Source of the DNA: Fimbriimonadaceae bacterium
Lineage (GTDB): Bacteria; Armatimonadota; Fimbriimonadia; Fimbriimonadales; Fimbriimonadaceae
DNA: 64,000 nucleotides
NCBI GenBank assembly: GCA_019187105.1
Contig: JABAQM010000001.1
Coordinates: forward strand, 558,001-622,000
Reading direction: 5' to 3'
A model generated the notes under the pieces. It was given only the letters and a program-made list of their open reading frames with translations, ran no database searches and was not told where the DNA came from. Position 1 is the stretch's first letter. Each line of letters opens with the position of its first letter. The position numbers were made by a program, and so were the translations under genes. Positions 35,917 to 44,805 of this stretch are shown here, in pieces.

Positions 35917-36744
35917 ATGGGTCCAAGCATCTCCCCAGAGATGGAGGCATTGAAGACACGGCTAAAGGCGACCTGGGAGGCAGGCGACTACGGCGTTTTT
36001 GCGAAGTACTTGGAGCCGGGCGCCATCGAGTTCTTCGAAAGGGTTGATCTACGGCCAGGTACCAAGCTGCTCGATGTCGGCTGCGGCGCTGGACAGCTGA
36101 CCATACCCGCAGCCAAAAAGGGAATCGACGTGACTGGAGTCGACCTTGCCCAGAACCTTGTCGACCAAGCCAATGAGCGGGCGAATCAGGAGGGAGTCGA
36201 CGCGGAAATCGTCCAGGGCGATGCCGAGGAGCTTCCGTTCCCCGATGCTTCGTTTGAAGCGGTCATGAGCCTGATCGGATCCATGTTCGCCCCGCGTCCC
36301 GAGCTGGTCGCTTCGGAGAAGTTGCGCGTCTGCCGGCCCGGCGGGCGGATCATCATGGGGAATTGGACGCCGGAAGGTCACATTGGCCAGATGTTCAAGA
36401 TCATCGGATCGCACGTTCCGCCTCCGCCCATCTTCCCTTCACCGCTGCTATGGGGCAACGAAGACAAGGTGCGTGAACGGTTCGGGGATGGCGTTCACGA
36501 CCTGAAACTTTCCAAGCACATGTATCCGTTCCGCTATCCGTTCCCTCCTGGTCAAGTGGTTGACTTCTTCATCACCTATTACGGCCCAACTTTGCGGGCT
36601 CACGGTTCGTTGGATAACGAGGGCAAAGAAAACCTCCACCGCGACCTGACCGCCCTGTGGTCAAGCAACAACCAGAGCAACGACGGTACGACGTTCGTCT
36701 TGGCTGAGTACCTTCAGGTCGATGCCACCCGGGCCCCGAACTGA
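35917..36744 (+). CDS. Class I SAM-dependent methyltransferase (UbiE-like)
   Basis: Motif I is GTKLLDVGCGAGQLTIPAA, followed by the acidic VTGVDLAQNLVDQANERA and the GDAEELPFPDASFEAV motif of UbiE/COQ5-type enzymes. The 275-residue size is usual. AAAGGAGG eight bases before ATG 35917 is an ideal ribosome site, better than the upstream in-frame ATG at 35890. The substrate is unknown. It stands alone, preceded by a non-coding 270 bases with no clear feature. Confidence 0.88.
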   Translation: MGPSISPEMEALKTRLKATWEAGDYGVFAKYLEPGAIEFFERVDLRPGTKLLDVGCGAGQLTIPAAKKGIDVTGVDLAQNLVDQANERANQEGVDAEIVQGDAEELPFPDASFEAVMSLIGSMFAPRPELVASEKLRVCRPGGRIIMGNWTPEGHIGQMFKIIGSHVPPPPIFPSPLLWGNEDKVRERFGDGVHDLKLSKHMYPFRYPFPPGQVVDFFITYYGPTLRAHGSLDNEGKENLHRDLTALWSSNNQSNDGTTFVLAEYLQVDATRAPN

Positions 36745-36894
36745 AGAACGGTGGTTTCTGCTGGGTCCGTCGTGACCAATGGAGCCAGCCCCGCTGCCGG
36801 AGGTGCGGCCGTTGCCCTCGGTTCGATGGGCTCGATCTCCTGGGAATCTGGAGGCAGCTTGCTGTTAGAGTGGAGGTTGGACCGTATTGGGTCC

Positions 36895-38122
36895 TCACAC
36901 CAGTCGACGCCTTAGGATCGACACGGCACGATCGACGTCAGATTCCGAATTGAACAGGTGGCATGAGAGCCGCAGGCCCCCCACCTTCGGTAACCCCTTG
37001 ACCACCAAGTTGTCCTGCCCCAAGAGGGATGGGATCAGCTTAGGAATCTCGATCCTCTCGTCGACCTCGAAAGCGAGCATGGCCGTCGCCATAGCTCCAT
37101 CCCTGGGGCTGAGGACCTTGACGGGGAGTGATTTGATGCGGTCATAGACATTAGCATGAAGGTCAAGATTGTGTTGCTCGATCTTGGTCATGCCGAGCCG
37201 ATTCACGTAATCGATGGCAGCTCCGAGGCCCTGAAAGCCCAGATGATTCGAAAGTCCGGTCGTGTCATTTTGGGCCTTGGTGTCGGTCAGGCGGGTTAGA
37301 AGCTCCAGGCGGGGAGCAGCTGCGCGGCCTCACATACATGAAGCCGGTTCCTTTCGGCCCGAGAAGCCACTTGTGGCCAGGAGCGGCGTAGGCGTCGCAC
37401 CCGATCTGCTTAACGTCCACCGGAATGTTGCCGACGGCCTGCGCCCCGTCGATGATGGAAATCACGCCACGGCGACGGGCCAGTTCGCATAATTCTGCCG
37501 CAGGCAAGCGCAGGCCGTTCGTGTACAGCACGTGAGAGAATGAGATGGCTCGGGTCTTCGGCTTAATAGCCTTGGCGAAACGGTCTACGATCGCTTGTGG
37601 GTTACGCTCCTCTAAAGCAATCGGGATATCTTCCACTTGGACTCCTCGAGAACGCGCGTGGAACTTCCAGCAGTCATGTCCGCCCTCATGCTCCTGATCG
37701 GTGCTGAGGATGTGGTCGCCCGGCTGCAGCGACAAAGCAAACGCAAGGCGGTTCATAGCGTCCGACGTGCATCCCGTAAAGACAAGGTCCTCCTTGTCGC
37801 AGTTGAGAAACGCGCCGATCTTTTGACGAACTTTGTCGAGGTTATCAGTGCCTCTGGAGTACGACTCGGCAACCGGCGAACTCTCAATCAGATGCCACGT
37901 GGCGACCATTCGCTCAAGCACAACCTTCGGGCTGGGACCCACCGAGGCGGTATTCACGTAGGTCATGTTCGCGGGAAAGACAAAATCGCTGCGTCTAACG
38001 AGCCCTGCACGGTCCTCCGATTGGAGAACCTGACTGAAAAGCGACTTCGCAATTCCGGCGACTCCTGCAACGGCAGCCGAGGCCAGGACGGTTCGACGCG
38101 AGAGTTCAGGTTCTGGCACCAT
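36895..38122 (-). pseudogene. Tat-exported class V aminotransferase, frameshifted
   Basis: Frame one starts at ATG 38122 with a twin-arginine signal (ELSRRTVLASAAVAGVAG) and the fold-type I core: VFTGCTSDAMNRLAFALS, STDQEHEGGHDCWKFH, IIDGAQAVGNIPVD and the PLP Lys in YAAPGHKWLLGPKGTGFMYV. It then shifts frame near 37310. A second frame continues GLGAAIDYVNRLG and reaches the family C-terminus (GLPKVGGLRLSCHLFNS, then DVDRAVSILRR) at 36895. About 40 residues usual between these blocks are also missing. I read one gene broken by a frameshift, with a shortened core. A sequencing error cannot be excluded. TAGACT lies six bases before the start. Confidence 0.7.
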
Positions 38123-38128
38123 CGCGCC

Positions 38129-38134
38129 AGTCTA
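38129..38134 (-). promoter_or_regulatory. Putative -10 hexamer, leaderless
   Basis: TAGACT lies exactly six bases before ATG 38122 on the minus strand. Confidence 0.5.
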
Positions 38135-38293
38135 CACAAGCGAAGACCGTTCTCCGACGGTCGTCCAGCGACGTAGTCCATGCGTCCTTGTCCGTAACAC
38201 GCATCTCGTTCGCCGCCGGGTTCTTGCGTCCACCCAAAAAGTGGGGCTGGCTGGTTCAGACCGATGGCTCCGATACGCGTGCCGTGCTTTCCG

Positions 38294-39274
38294 TCACCGT
38301 CCACCGGGCTTCATCGCCACCCCGTCCGGGCTCTTTTGAACCTCGATCCGGCTTAGCGTTTCACCGCTGTGCAGATCGACCAACACGACGGAGTTATCGT
38401 TCCGAATCGTCACCAGTGCGAAGTTGCTGTCGGCATAGGGCCAGACCCCCGCCGGCGAAGGATTCGCAACGGACACCTTGACACCAGAACCTCCAACCTT
38501 GATCCGCCGAACCACCGACATCGAGGCCACGTCGCAGACCACCAACTCCCCCGACACCGCATGCGGGATCAGCGCCCATTTCCCGTTCGGAGTGAACTGC
38601 ACCCGGTACGGAAACCCCTTCGAATCGATCTTCTTGACCACCTTTCGGGTCGCCATGTCAATCACCGAGATCGTGTCCTCGGCCCGGTTTCCCGCCCATA
38701 TCGTTTTCCCATCCGGGGAAATGCCCACACCTTCGCATTCTTTGCCCGTGCTCACCGTCTCCAGCTTCTCGCCACTCTTGAAATTGAAAATGGTCACGCT
38801 TCCGCCGCCCATGTTCGAACTTACGAGTCGGTTCGTGCCAAGATGCAGCGAGAGCATATGGGAGCCGCCCTGCCCGGTCACGTATTCGCGCTCGACCTTG
38901 CCCGCATCGACATCGACCAAAAGAAGGCGCTGATTGCGCTCGTCCGTGCACACGACCTGCTTGTCGTTCACCCACTGCACCCCGTGAGGCATCGCCTGCC
39001 GGTCAAGTTCAATCCGCTTGGCTTCTTTCTTGGCGCCCAGATGAATCACGCTCAGCGAGGAGCCGGGACCGACGCCAGGCTTGAAGTAATTGGTCACCGC
39101 CGCGAGTTTGCCGTTCGGCGAAACGGCTGCCTCGTGCGGCCCATTGCCGACGGGCACGTGGACAGCCTTGTGGCTGGCAAGGTCCACGATCGTGGCCGTA
39201 TCGGACTGCTGGTTGACGACCACGACGAGGCCGCTGGGTTTGATGATGGCGAGCAACGCGAGGACGGCGATCAT
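38294..39274 (-). CDS. Secreted YVTN-type beta-propeller protein
   Basis: The 326-residue protein begins with a short hydrophobic segment (IAVLALLAIIKPSGLVVVV) and has propeller repeats such as SDTATIVDLASHKAVHVPVG, GKTIWAGNRAEDTISVIDMA and GNGPHEAAVSPNGKLAAVTN, as in YVTN/surface antigen propellers. The function is unknown. A decayed copy of its N-terminal part lies at 41647-41745. TAAGGT is six bases before the ATG. Confidence 0.8.
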   Translation of the reverse strand: MIAVLALLAIIKPSGLVVVVNQQSDTATIVDLASHKAVHVPVGNGPHEAAVSPNGKLAAVTNYFKPGVGPGSSLSVIHLGAKKEAKRIELDRQAMPHGVQWVNDKQVVCTDERNQRLLLVDVDAGKVEREYVTGQGGSHMLSLHLGTNRLVSSNMGGGSVTIFNFKSGEKLETVSTGKECEGVGISPDGKTIWAGNRAEDTISVIDMATRKVVKKIDSKGFPYRVQFTPNGKWALIPHAVSGELVVCDVASMSVVRRIKVGGSGVKVSVANPSPAGVWPYADSNFALVTIRNDNSVVLVDLHSGETLSRIEVQKSPDGVAMKPGGR

Positions 39275-39280
39275 TGAGAG

Positions 39281-39286
39281 ACCTTA
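39281..39286 (-). promoter_or_regulatory. Putative -10 hexamer, leaderless
   Basis: TAAGGT lies exactly six bases before ATG 39274 on the minus strand. Confidence 0.5.
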
Positions 39287-39573
39287 CCGGAGCGGCGGCT
39301 CCAAAGATTCCTGAGAACAGGCATCATGGCCTCTCGTAACTCCCGTGATTCGACGAGCAGGTCACTACCTTTCTATTCGACTTCTTGACTCTCGCTCTCA
39401 TTTGCAGGAAGTCAATGTTCGTAAATGGATCTGGGCCTAGTGCGCTTTTTGCCGACAGTGCCCCCGTCGATCGACCGCGTATACGCTTCAGCTTAGGGGC
39501 GGAGCTGCGATATGGAGGTGGGAGCGGCAGGGTTGCTTGGGGTACGGTCGGGTTAGCCAATGGAACGTGAAAC

Positions 39574-41616
39574 GTGATCCTCGGGCTCAGTCTGCTTGCG
39601 CTGGGTGGATGTCAGCCGCAGGTGACCCTCTTTGTCGATCCGCGAGGAAACGACAAGTGGTCAGGGAGACTTGCGCGAGCGAACAAAGCTTCCACCGACG
39701 GCCCACTTGCCACCCTTGATGGTGCACGGCTAAAGCTCAGGTCTGTCCCCAAGGGCGTCGGAGCGACGGTAAAAATCGCATCCGGCACTTACCGGATCAC
39801 ACGACCCGTCGTTTTCGAGCCCGAAGACTCGGGTACGGCGGAAGGGGTCCGTCGTTACGAGGGCCCAGGCGCGCGCTCCGGAGACGAACTGCCTGCGGTC
39901 GTCAGCGGGATGCGATCGATCAAGGGCTGGAAGAAACTGTCGAACGGCTGGTTTCGAACCAACCTACCCGAGGTCAAAGCGGGAAAGTGGGACTTCATCC
40001 AGTTGTTCGCTAACGGCGAGCGCCGGTATCGGCCCAGGCTTCCCAAGAAGGGCTACCAATTCATCTCCGAGCGCGTCGATCCGACTCCCGAATCGAAGGG
40101 AAAAGGGAACGACCGGTTCCAATTCCTAGCCGGCGAGATCCGCGGTGACTGGGCGAACCGGGACGACGTGGACGTGCTCGCGTTCCATCAGTGGATCATG
40201 TCTCGCAACCGGATAAGGGATGTTGACGCGCGCGGCAGTATTGTGACGTTCAAGGCTCCCACAGGCACGGACGCGCCGTGGCGGGACTTCTTGAAAGGGC
40301 ACCGGTATCTGGTCGAAAACGTGAAAGAGGCCCTCTCGGAACCAGGGGAGTGGTACTTGGACAGACCGACCGGCGATCTCACCTACATCCCAAAGCAGGG
40401 TGAGACGCTGGCCACCCTAAGGGTCGAGGCACCTGTGGCCGAATCGTTGATCGAGTTCCGCGGGGATTCCGCTAGACGGAACTGGGTGCACCACATCGAT
40501 GTCGTCGGATTACGCTTCGAGGGAACGAACTGGGTGACTCCACCCGCCGGCCGAAACTTTCCACAGGCCGAAGTCGACCTGGGCGGAGCGGTAACTTTTG
40601 CTGCAGCCCGCGATTGCAAGTTCGACGGCTGCGACTTGGCGCATTTGGGAACTTACGCGATTGACATCGGCGCTGCCTGCAAGCGGATCGAGATCGCGAA
40701 AAACACCATGGCAGACCTCGGGGCAGGCGGCATCAAGGTTGGGAAAACCGATTGGGAAAAGGATCCCGAACTGTTGACGGAGCGCTGTCTCGTTCAAGTG
40801 AACTTCATCAGTGGCGGGGGCCGATTGCACCCGGCGGCAGTAGGAGTGTGGGTCGGTCAAAACCCGTATATCCACGTCGGCGGCAACTTCATCCACGATT
40901 TCTACTACACGGGCATATCGGTCGGTTGGTCGTGGGGCTATCAGGCAAATGGAGCTCATCACAACACGATTCTCGGAAATCGGATCGGACACATCGGGCA
41001 GGGAGTGCTGTCCGACATGGGCGGCATCTATACGCTGGGGCCCCAGCCAGGAACGGTAATCCAGAGGAACCAGATCCACGACGTCCAGAGTTTCAGTTAC
41101 GGCGGTTGGGGCATCTACCCTGACGAAGGGAGCACTGGGATTCTGATCGAGAACAACGTCGTGTTCCGCACCAAGAGCGCCGGTTTCCACCAGCACTACG
41201 GGAAGGAAAACATCGTCCGGAACAATGTTTTCGCATTCGGCCGTGAGGCGCAGATCATGCGGACGCGGGCCGAGCCGCACCTGTCATTCACGATGGAGCG
41301 CAACCTTATACTGTTCGACGACGCTCCGCTATTGGGCAGCAATTGGACGGAGAACAATTACAAGCTTGACAACAACCTGTACTGGCGCGAGGGCGGCAAG
41401 CCGTTCGATTTCGCGGGGCTGTTGTTGGAGGCCTGGCGGGCAAAGGGCCAAGACGTCCACTCGGTCATCGCTGATCCCATGTTCGTCGATCCCAAAACGG
41501 GCGACTTTCGGCTGAAGCCTGGCTCGCCTGCACTCAAGATCGGGTTCAAGCCGTTCACCCAGTTGGATTCGCGTTGCCTGGCGGAGAGAAAGCCGTTAGC
41601 GCGGGCGTTCCCTTAG
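39574..41616 (+). CDS. Lipoprotein with right-handed beta-helix (GH141-like)
   Basis: The 680-residue protein starts at GTG 39574 with a lipoprotein signal (LGLSLLALGGC). The layout of VDPRGNDKWSGR, then ATLDGARLKLRSV, GSMAGGVTFA-like turns and a series of helix coils (RIEIAKNTMADLGAGGIKVG, GILIENNVVFRTKSAGFHQHYG) matches the parallel beta-helix of GH141-type glycoside hydrolases. The last block has the GSNWTENNYKLDNNLYWREGG and IADPMFVDPKTGDFRLKPGSPA phrases seen in that group. It should cut plant or microbial polysaccharides at the cell surface. The 299 bases upstream of it (39275-39573) show no gene I can support. Confidence 0.8.
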   Translation: MILGLSLLALGGCQPQVTLFVDPRGNDKWSGRLARANKASTDGPLATLDGARLKLRSVPKGVGATVKIASGTYRITRPVVFEPEDSGTAEGVRRYEGPGARSGDELPAVVSGMRSIKGWKKLSNGWFRTNLPEVKAGKWDFIQLFANGERRYRPRLPKKGYQFISERVDPTPESKGKGNDRFQFLAGEIRGDWANRDDVDVLAFHQWIMSRNRIRDVDARGSIVTFKAPTGTDAPWRDFLKGHRYLVENVKEALSEPGEWYLDRPTGDLTYIPKQGETLATLRVEAPVAESLIEFRGDSARRNWVHHIDVVGLRFEGTNWVTPPAGRNFPQAEVDLGGAVTFAAARDCKFDGCDLAHLGTYAIDIGAACKRIEIAKNTMADLGAGGIKVGKTDWEKDPELLTERCLVQVNFISGGGRLHPAAVGVWVGQNPYIHVGGNFIHDFYYTGISVGWSWGYQANGAHHNTILGNRIGHIGQGVLSDMGGIYTLGPQPGTVIQRNQIHDVQSFSYGGWGIYPDEGSTGILIENNVVFRTKSAGFHQHYGKENIVRNNVFAFGREAQIMRTRAEPHLSFTMERNLILFDDAPLLGSNWTENNYKLDNNLYWREGGKPFDFAGLLLEAWRAKGQDVHSVIADPMFVDPKTGDFRLKPGSPALKIGFKPFTQLDSRCLAERKPLARAFP

Positions 41617-41646
41617 GCTAAGCTTCGTCTCCAGGTTCGCCGCTTG

Positions 41647-41745
41647 ACTCGTGCGGCCCGCTGCCAACCGACACGTGAGCGGCCCTGTGGCTGGCGAGGT
41701 CCACGATTGTGGCTGGTTAACGACCACGACGAGGCCGCTTGGTTA
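41647..41745 (-). pseudogene. Decayed fragment duplicated from the YVTN propeller gene
   Basis: About 99 bases match 39130-39240, the part encoding the first propeller residues, with a short internal deletion (TCGTGCGGCC, then GGCACGTG-like and TGTGGCTGG, the CCACGAT and GGCCGCT blocks in order). It has no open frame. It is a gene remnant between the beta-helix gene and the next small gene. Confidence 0.7.
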
Positions 41746-41787
41746 GGCCAATGACAAGCGGTGCAAGAAAGGGATCATGGGATTCCA

Positions 41788-42261
41788 TCAAGATCGATTC
41801 GGCATCTTCTTTGATCGCTGAAACTCCAGTCGCCCGACATCTGTCGTGGCGATAAAGCGGCCTTTATCGATCCATGTAAGCGGATACCGGATCGTCTTAT
41901 TCACCGGGCGGTTGGGATCGATCCGTTGAGAGCGTCTGTTCGGGCGTTCCAGCGCGGGATTTGGCACCACGAAGGAGATGACGCCCGTCGCCCTTACCTT
42001 GGGGCTTCCCGTGCTGCGTTTTGGAAGAATTGGTCGAGCCTCGTAGGTCCAACTCGACATTCGCATCATCGCCACCCCAGTTTTGCCATCCTTGTGTCTG
42101 ATCTCGCGACGAAACTCCCCCTCGCCATCGCGTAAGAAGGTTAGCGTGGTTCGCCAGGCACCGTCTTTCGCGGTCCATGTGCCGACCAGATCGCCCTTGC
42201 CCTGGCCCATGGAGCTCATGGCAAACGCAACGTAGATAATTCCGGAAAGGATGCGGTTCAC
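41788..42261 (-). CDS. Small secreted hypothetical protein
   Basis: The 157-residue product starts at GTG 42261 with a signal peptide (ILSGIIYVAFAMSSMGQG). It continues as a beta protein with LVGTWTAKDGAWRTTLTFLRDGEGEFRREI, which is the lipocalin-like DUF pattern of small secreted domains (G-x-W near the N-terminus). The basic C-terminus (QRSKKMPNRS) is odd. The 251 bases between it and the next terminator show nothing clear. Confidence 0.6.
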   Translation of the reverse strand: MNRILSGIIYVAFAMSSMGQGKGDLVGTWTAKDGAWRTTLTFLRDGEGEFRREIRHKDGKTGVAMMRMSSWTYEARPILPKRSTGSPKVRATGVISFVVPNPALERPNRRSQRIDPNRPVNKTIRYPLTWIDKGRFIATTDVGRLEFQRSKKMPNRS

Positions 42262-42512
42262 GAACGGTCTCGAATCGTTAATGTCTCCGCATCCCAGTTT
42301 GGTTCAGTTACCAGCGTCGGTTAGGGGTATCTGGCAAGCCAAAGCTAGCCAAAAGGAAGGTCGGCCAGGTCCTCCTTCGCAAGGTGCTTGGCGAGTTCCT
42401 CCTGGGAGGGCTGGACGATTCGCGGCCGGTTTTTCGAGAAGGTGGACTTTGTCGATGGGCGAATAACAACAGGATCTCATCGAAAGTTGCCGGAGCCTGG
42501 AGTGATACGAAA

Positions 42513-42544
42513 ACGGCCCCGCAGAACGAATCCTGCAGGGCCGT
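42513..42544 (-). terminator. Terminator of the RRM gene
   Basis: ACGGCCC at 42513-42519 pairs with GGGCCGT at 42538-42544, with an inner GCAG/CTGC helix. On the minus strand it is followed by TTTTC, 12 bases after the stop of the RRM gene. Confidence 0.75.
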
Positions 42545-42555
42545 GCAGCTAGGGG

Positions 42556-42819
42556 TTACCAGCCGCGGGATCGACCGCCGCCATCTTTGCCGACCTTGGG
42601 GCGGGCTTCGTTGACGGTCACGGCTCGGCCTCCCAGATCGGTGTTGTTCTTCGCTGCGATGGCTGCTTCGAGATGCTCATCGTCAACATCGATGAACGCA
42701 AAGCCGCGACCCTCGATGATGCGGGCGTTGTTGCCGCCAAAGCTGCTGAATGCCTGGATGAGGTCGCCCTCGGTAACCGAATAGGGGATATTCCCCACGT
42801 AAAGTGTTTTCTTGGCCAA
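42556..42819 (-). CDS. RNA-binding protein with one RRM domain
   Basis: The 87-residue protein is a single RRM: RNP2 is TLYVGNIPYSV and RNP1 is GRGFAFIDVDD. The C-terminus is basic with Gly/Arg (KVGKDGGGRSRGW). Small RRM proteins of this type occur in cyanobacteria and many other bacteria and often respond to cold. TTG is the start, with AAGGAGG six bases upstream. A terminator follows the stop. It is a single-gene transcript. Confidence 0.9.
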   Translation of the reverse strand: MAKKTLYVGNIPYSVTEGDLIQAFSSFGGNNARIIEGRGFAFIDVDDEHLEAAIAAKNNTDLGGRAVTVNEARPKVGKDGGGRSRGW

Positions 42820-42999
42820 TTGTGGCCTCCTTGATATTTGATTTGTTCCGGTTCGGTTGAAGCGAAGGGCGAGGCTCAGTTACCGGGACTCAAAGAGGCG
42901 AGGGCTGAAAAGGCCGAAGGCTTAAAAAAGAAGCGTAACAGTTCATTGTACGTTTTTTTGGCGAATCCGCTGCAAATCGGGTCCAACGCCATCAGGGGT

Positions 43000-43250
43000 T
43001 TACCCTCCGGGTAAGGCGTGGGGGAGCCGAGGTGGCGACGGTTCCAGCTGTCCTCTCACCTCGCCCGTCGGATGCTTCCAGGTCGCAACATTGACGGAGA
43101 GCAGTCCAAGTCGAGCGGCAGCCGCAGGTCTTCTGGAAAGTCCTTCCACCTGATGAACGCCAGCATTCCGATTTCGGTGCGGACCCAGGCATCGGGGGAT
43201 CCAAGGTCCAGCACGGGTTTGCACGCTTCACCAGGGGCTCCAAGTCCAAG
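43000..43250 (-). pseudogene. Remnant of a CHRD-domain gene
   Basis: On the minus strand a frame near 43030-43110 encodes LLSVNVATWKHPTGEVRGQL, the ending of a CHRD domain (Y-x-N-x-H-T ... P-x-G-E-I-R-G-Q-L). Other parts of a possible gene lie in other frames (IGMLAFIRWKDFPEDL). Nothing else in 42820-43430 is coding that I can support, so the whole stretch reads as intergenic with one decayed gene. Confidence 0.45.
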
Positions 43251-43430
43251 GTAAGCCGATATCATGTCCTCTGGGTAGATGCCAGTGGCAGCGAAATGTG
43301 GTTGCCGCCAACAGCTATATAACTCGCATGCACACAAATTCCGCGCTTCGCCACGCGCATCGTTATAGCTCATAAGCGGTTCACCCTTTCCCCACGGGGT
43401 CCCGCGATTACAGATTTAAGGCAACGTACC

Positions 43431-43718
43431 ATGAGTAACCGAGAAGAACTCGACCAGATCCATCGCCGCGAATTTCTCCTTAAGCTTTCGGGCGGAATCA
43501 TAGCGGTTGCAGGAGCCTTCGTGCTCGGCGGCTGCGGCGGAGTCGGCGTGCCGGATATAGGCTCAAGCTCGTCTTCATCGAGCTCGTCCTCTAGCTCGTC
43601 CTCCTCCTCGAGCAGCAGCTCCTCGTCGTCGAGCAGCTCATCCTCCTCCGACAGTAGCTCGTCCTCGTCCAGCAGCAGTTCGTCCTCGTCGAGCTCGTCA
43701 TCGTCGCGCGGTCGATAG
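43431..43718 (+). CDS. Exported lipoprotein ending in a long poly-serine tract
   Basis: The 95-residue product has an N-terminal HRREFLLKLSGGIIAVAGAFVLGGC: a twin-arginine pair with a Tat-like hydrophobic stretch and a lipobox Cys. After GGVGVPDIG it has 29 serines, one Asp, 18 serines and RGR at the C-terminus. All six serine codons are used (TCA, TCC, TCG, TCT, AGC, AGT), so the tract is kept by selection on the protein and not by DNA slippage. The glycosyltransferase gene starts one base after the stop. I infer that the serines are its O-glycosylation sites. The tract may form a surface glycan stalk. The start is ATG 43431; no clear ribosome site is seen. Confidence 0.8.
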   Translation: MSNREELDQIHRREFLLKLSGGIIAVAGAFVLGGCGGVGVPDIGSSSSSSSSSSSSSSSSSSSSSSSSSSSSSDSSSSSSSSSSSSSSSSSSRGR

Positions 43719-43719
43719 C

Positions 43720-44694
43720 GTGCGCAAGCTGATCCTAAAGAACTGGCAGTCGCCAGGCGACACCGTGATGCTGTCGGCTGCGGTTCGAGACCTGCACCTG
43801 TGCCACCCGGGACGATTCATCACGGACGTGCGGACGCCAAGTCCGGCGATCTGGGAAAACAATCCGTTTGTCACTCCCCTTCACGATGAGGACCCGGAAG
43901 CGTCGCTGATCGAGTGCCATTATCCGCTCGTTCACCAAAGCAACGAGCTTCCCTACCACTTCATCCACGGCTTCATTCAGCACCTGAATGCCGAGCTTGG
44001 TACCAACGTTCAGCCGACCCGATTCCACGGAGACATCCACCTCTCCCCGGACGAGGTAGCCGAAATCGAAGGGATGGGAAACGACCGGCCCTACTGGCTC
44101 ATCGCGGCGGGGGGCAAGAGCGATTTCACCATCAAGTGGTGGTCTAACGAGCGGTATCAGCATGTCGTCGACCACTTTCGAGGTCGGATCGAGTTTGTCC
44201 AGGTTGGCGAAGCCCATCACTACCACAAGCCACTATCGGGAGTCGTCGACCTGCGCGGGATGACCAATCTGCGGCAGCTGATCCGCCTGGTGTATGCCAG
44301 CCAAGGCGTCGTCACCGGAGTCAGTCTCCTGATGCACCTTGCCGCTGCCATCCAGACCCCGCCCGGAGCCCTGCGCAACCGGCCCTGCGTCGTCGTGGCG
44401 GGAGGGCGCGAACCCGTCCAGTGGTTCGCCTATCCCCACCATCAGGTAATCCATCGGTTGGGCGCGCTCCCTTGCTGCGACAACGGCGGATGCTGGAAGT
44501 CGCGCACGGTGCCGCTGGGTGACGGTGACGAAAAGGACAACCCGGAAGCGCTATGCGTGGACGTCGTCAGAGATCTGCCGCGGTGCATGGATCTGATAAC
44601 GGCAGACGACGTTATCCGCGCGATCGAAGTGTATTTTGAGGGGGGCGCGGCCCACTATCTCTCCGAGCCGGCGCTTGCGTCTGCTCGGCGCTAG
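43720..44694 (+). CDS. GT9-type glycosyltransferase, probable modifier of the poly-serine protein
   Basis: The 324-residue protein resembles GT9 heptosyltransferase-fold enzymes: KLILKNWQSPGDTVMLSAAVRDL at the N-terminus, PYWLIAAGGKSDFTIKWWS and VVDLRGMTNLRQLIRLVYAS in the donor-binding half, with GVVTGVSLLMHLAAA. The last third has a cysteine cluster (LPCCDNGGCWK, then ALCVDVV and LPRCMDLI) like the iron-binding Cys motifs of autotransporter heptosyltransferases (TibC/BAHT type). GTG at 43720 follows the preceding stop by one base, so the two are translationally coupled. It is cytoplasmic, which fits modification before Tat export of a folded peptide. Confidence 0.82.
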   Translation: MRKLILKNWQSPGDTVMLSAAVRDLHLCHPGRFITDVRTPSPAIWENNPFVTPLHDEDPEASLIECHYPLVHQSNELPYHFIHGFIQHLNAELGTNVQPTRFHGDIHLSPDEVAEIEGMGNDRPYWLIAAGGKSDFTIKWWSNERYQHVVDHFRGRIEFVQVGEAHHYHKPLSGVVDLRGMTNLRQLIRLVYASQGVVTGVSLLMHLAAAIQTPPGALRNRPCVVVAGGREPVQWFAYPHHQVIHRLGALPCCDNGGCWKSRTVPLGDGDEKDNPEALCVDVVRDLPRCMDLITADDVIRAIEVYFEGGAAHYLSEPALASARR

Positions 44695-44793
44695 TCAGAA
44701 CCGCAACGCCGGTGTGCGTGTAGTGAAAGGCGTGGGCTGCCGCTGAAGTCGCATCCAATTCATGCCCGTAGGCTCGTGCCGTGAAGCGTGCCC

Positions 44794-44799
44794 TATAAT
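44794..44799 (+). promoter_or_regulatory. -10 TATAAT, leaderless
   Basis: TATAAT lies exactly six bases before ATG 44806. Confidence 0.7.
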
Positions 44800-44805
44800 G
44801 CGGTC

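Noticed and set aside
43560-43712. Poly-serine tract as a simple DNA microsatellite
   Set aside because: The serine codons are of both TCN and AGY types in irregular order, so there is no DNA repeat unit.
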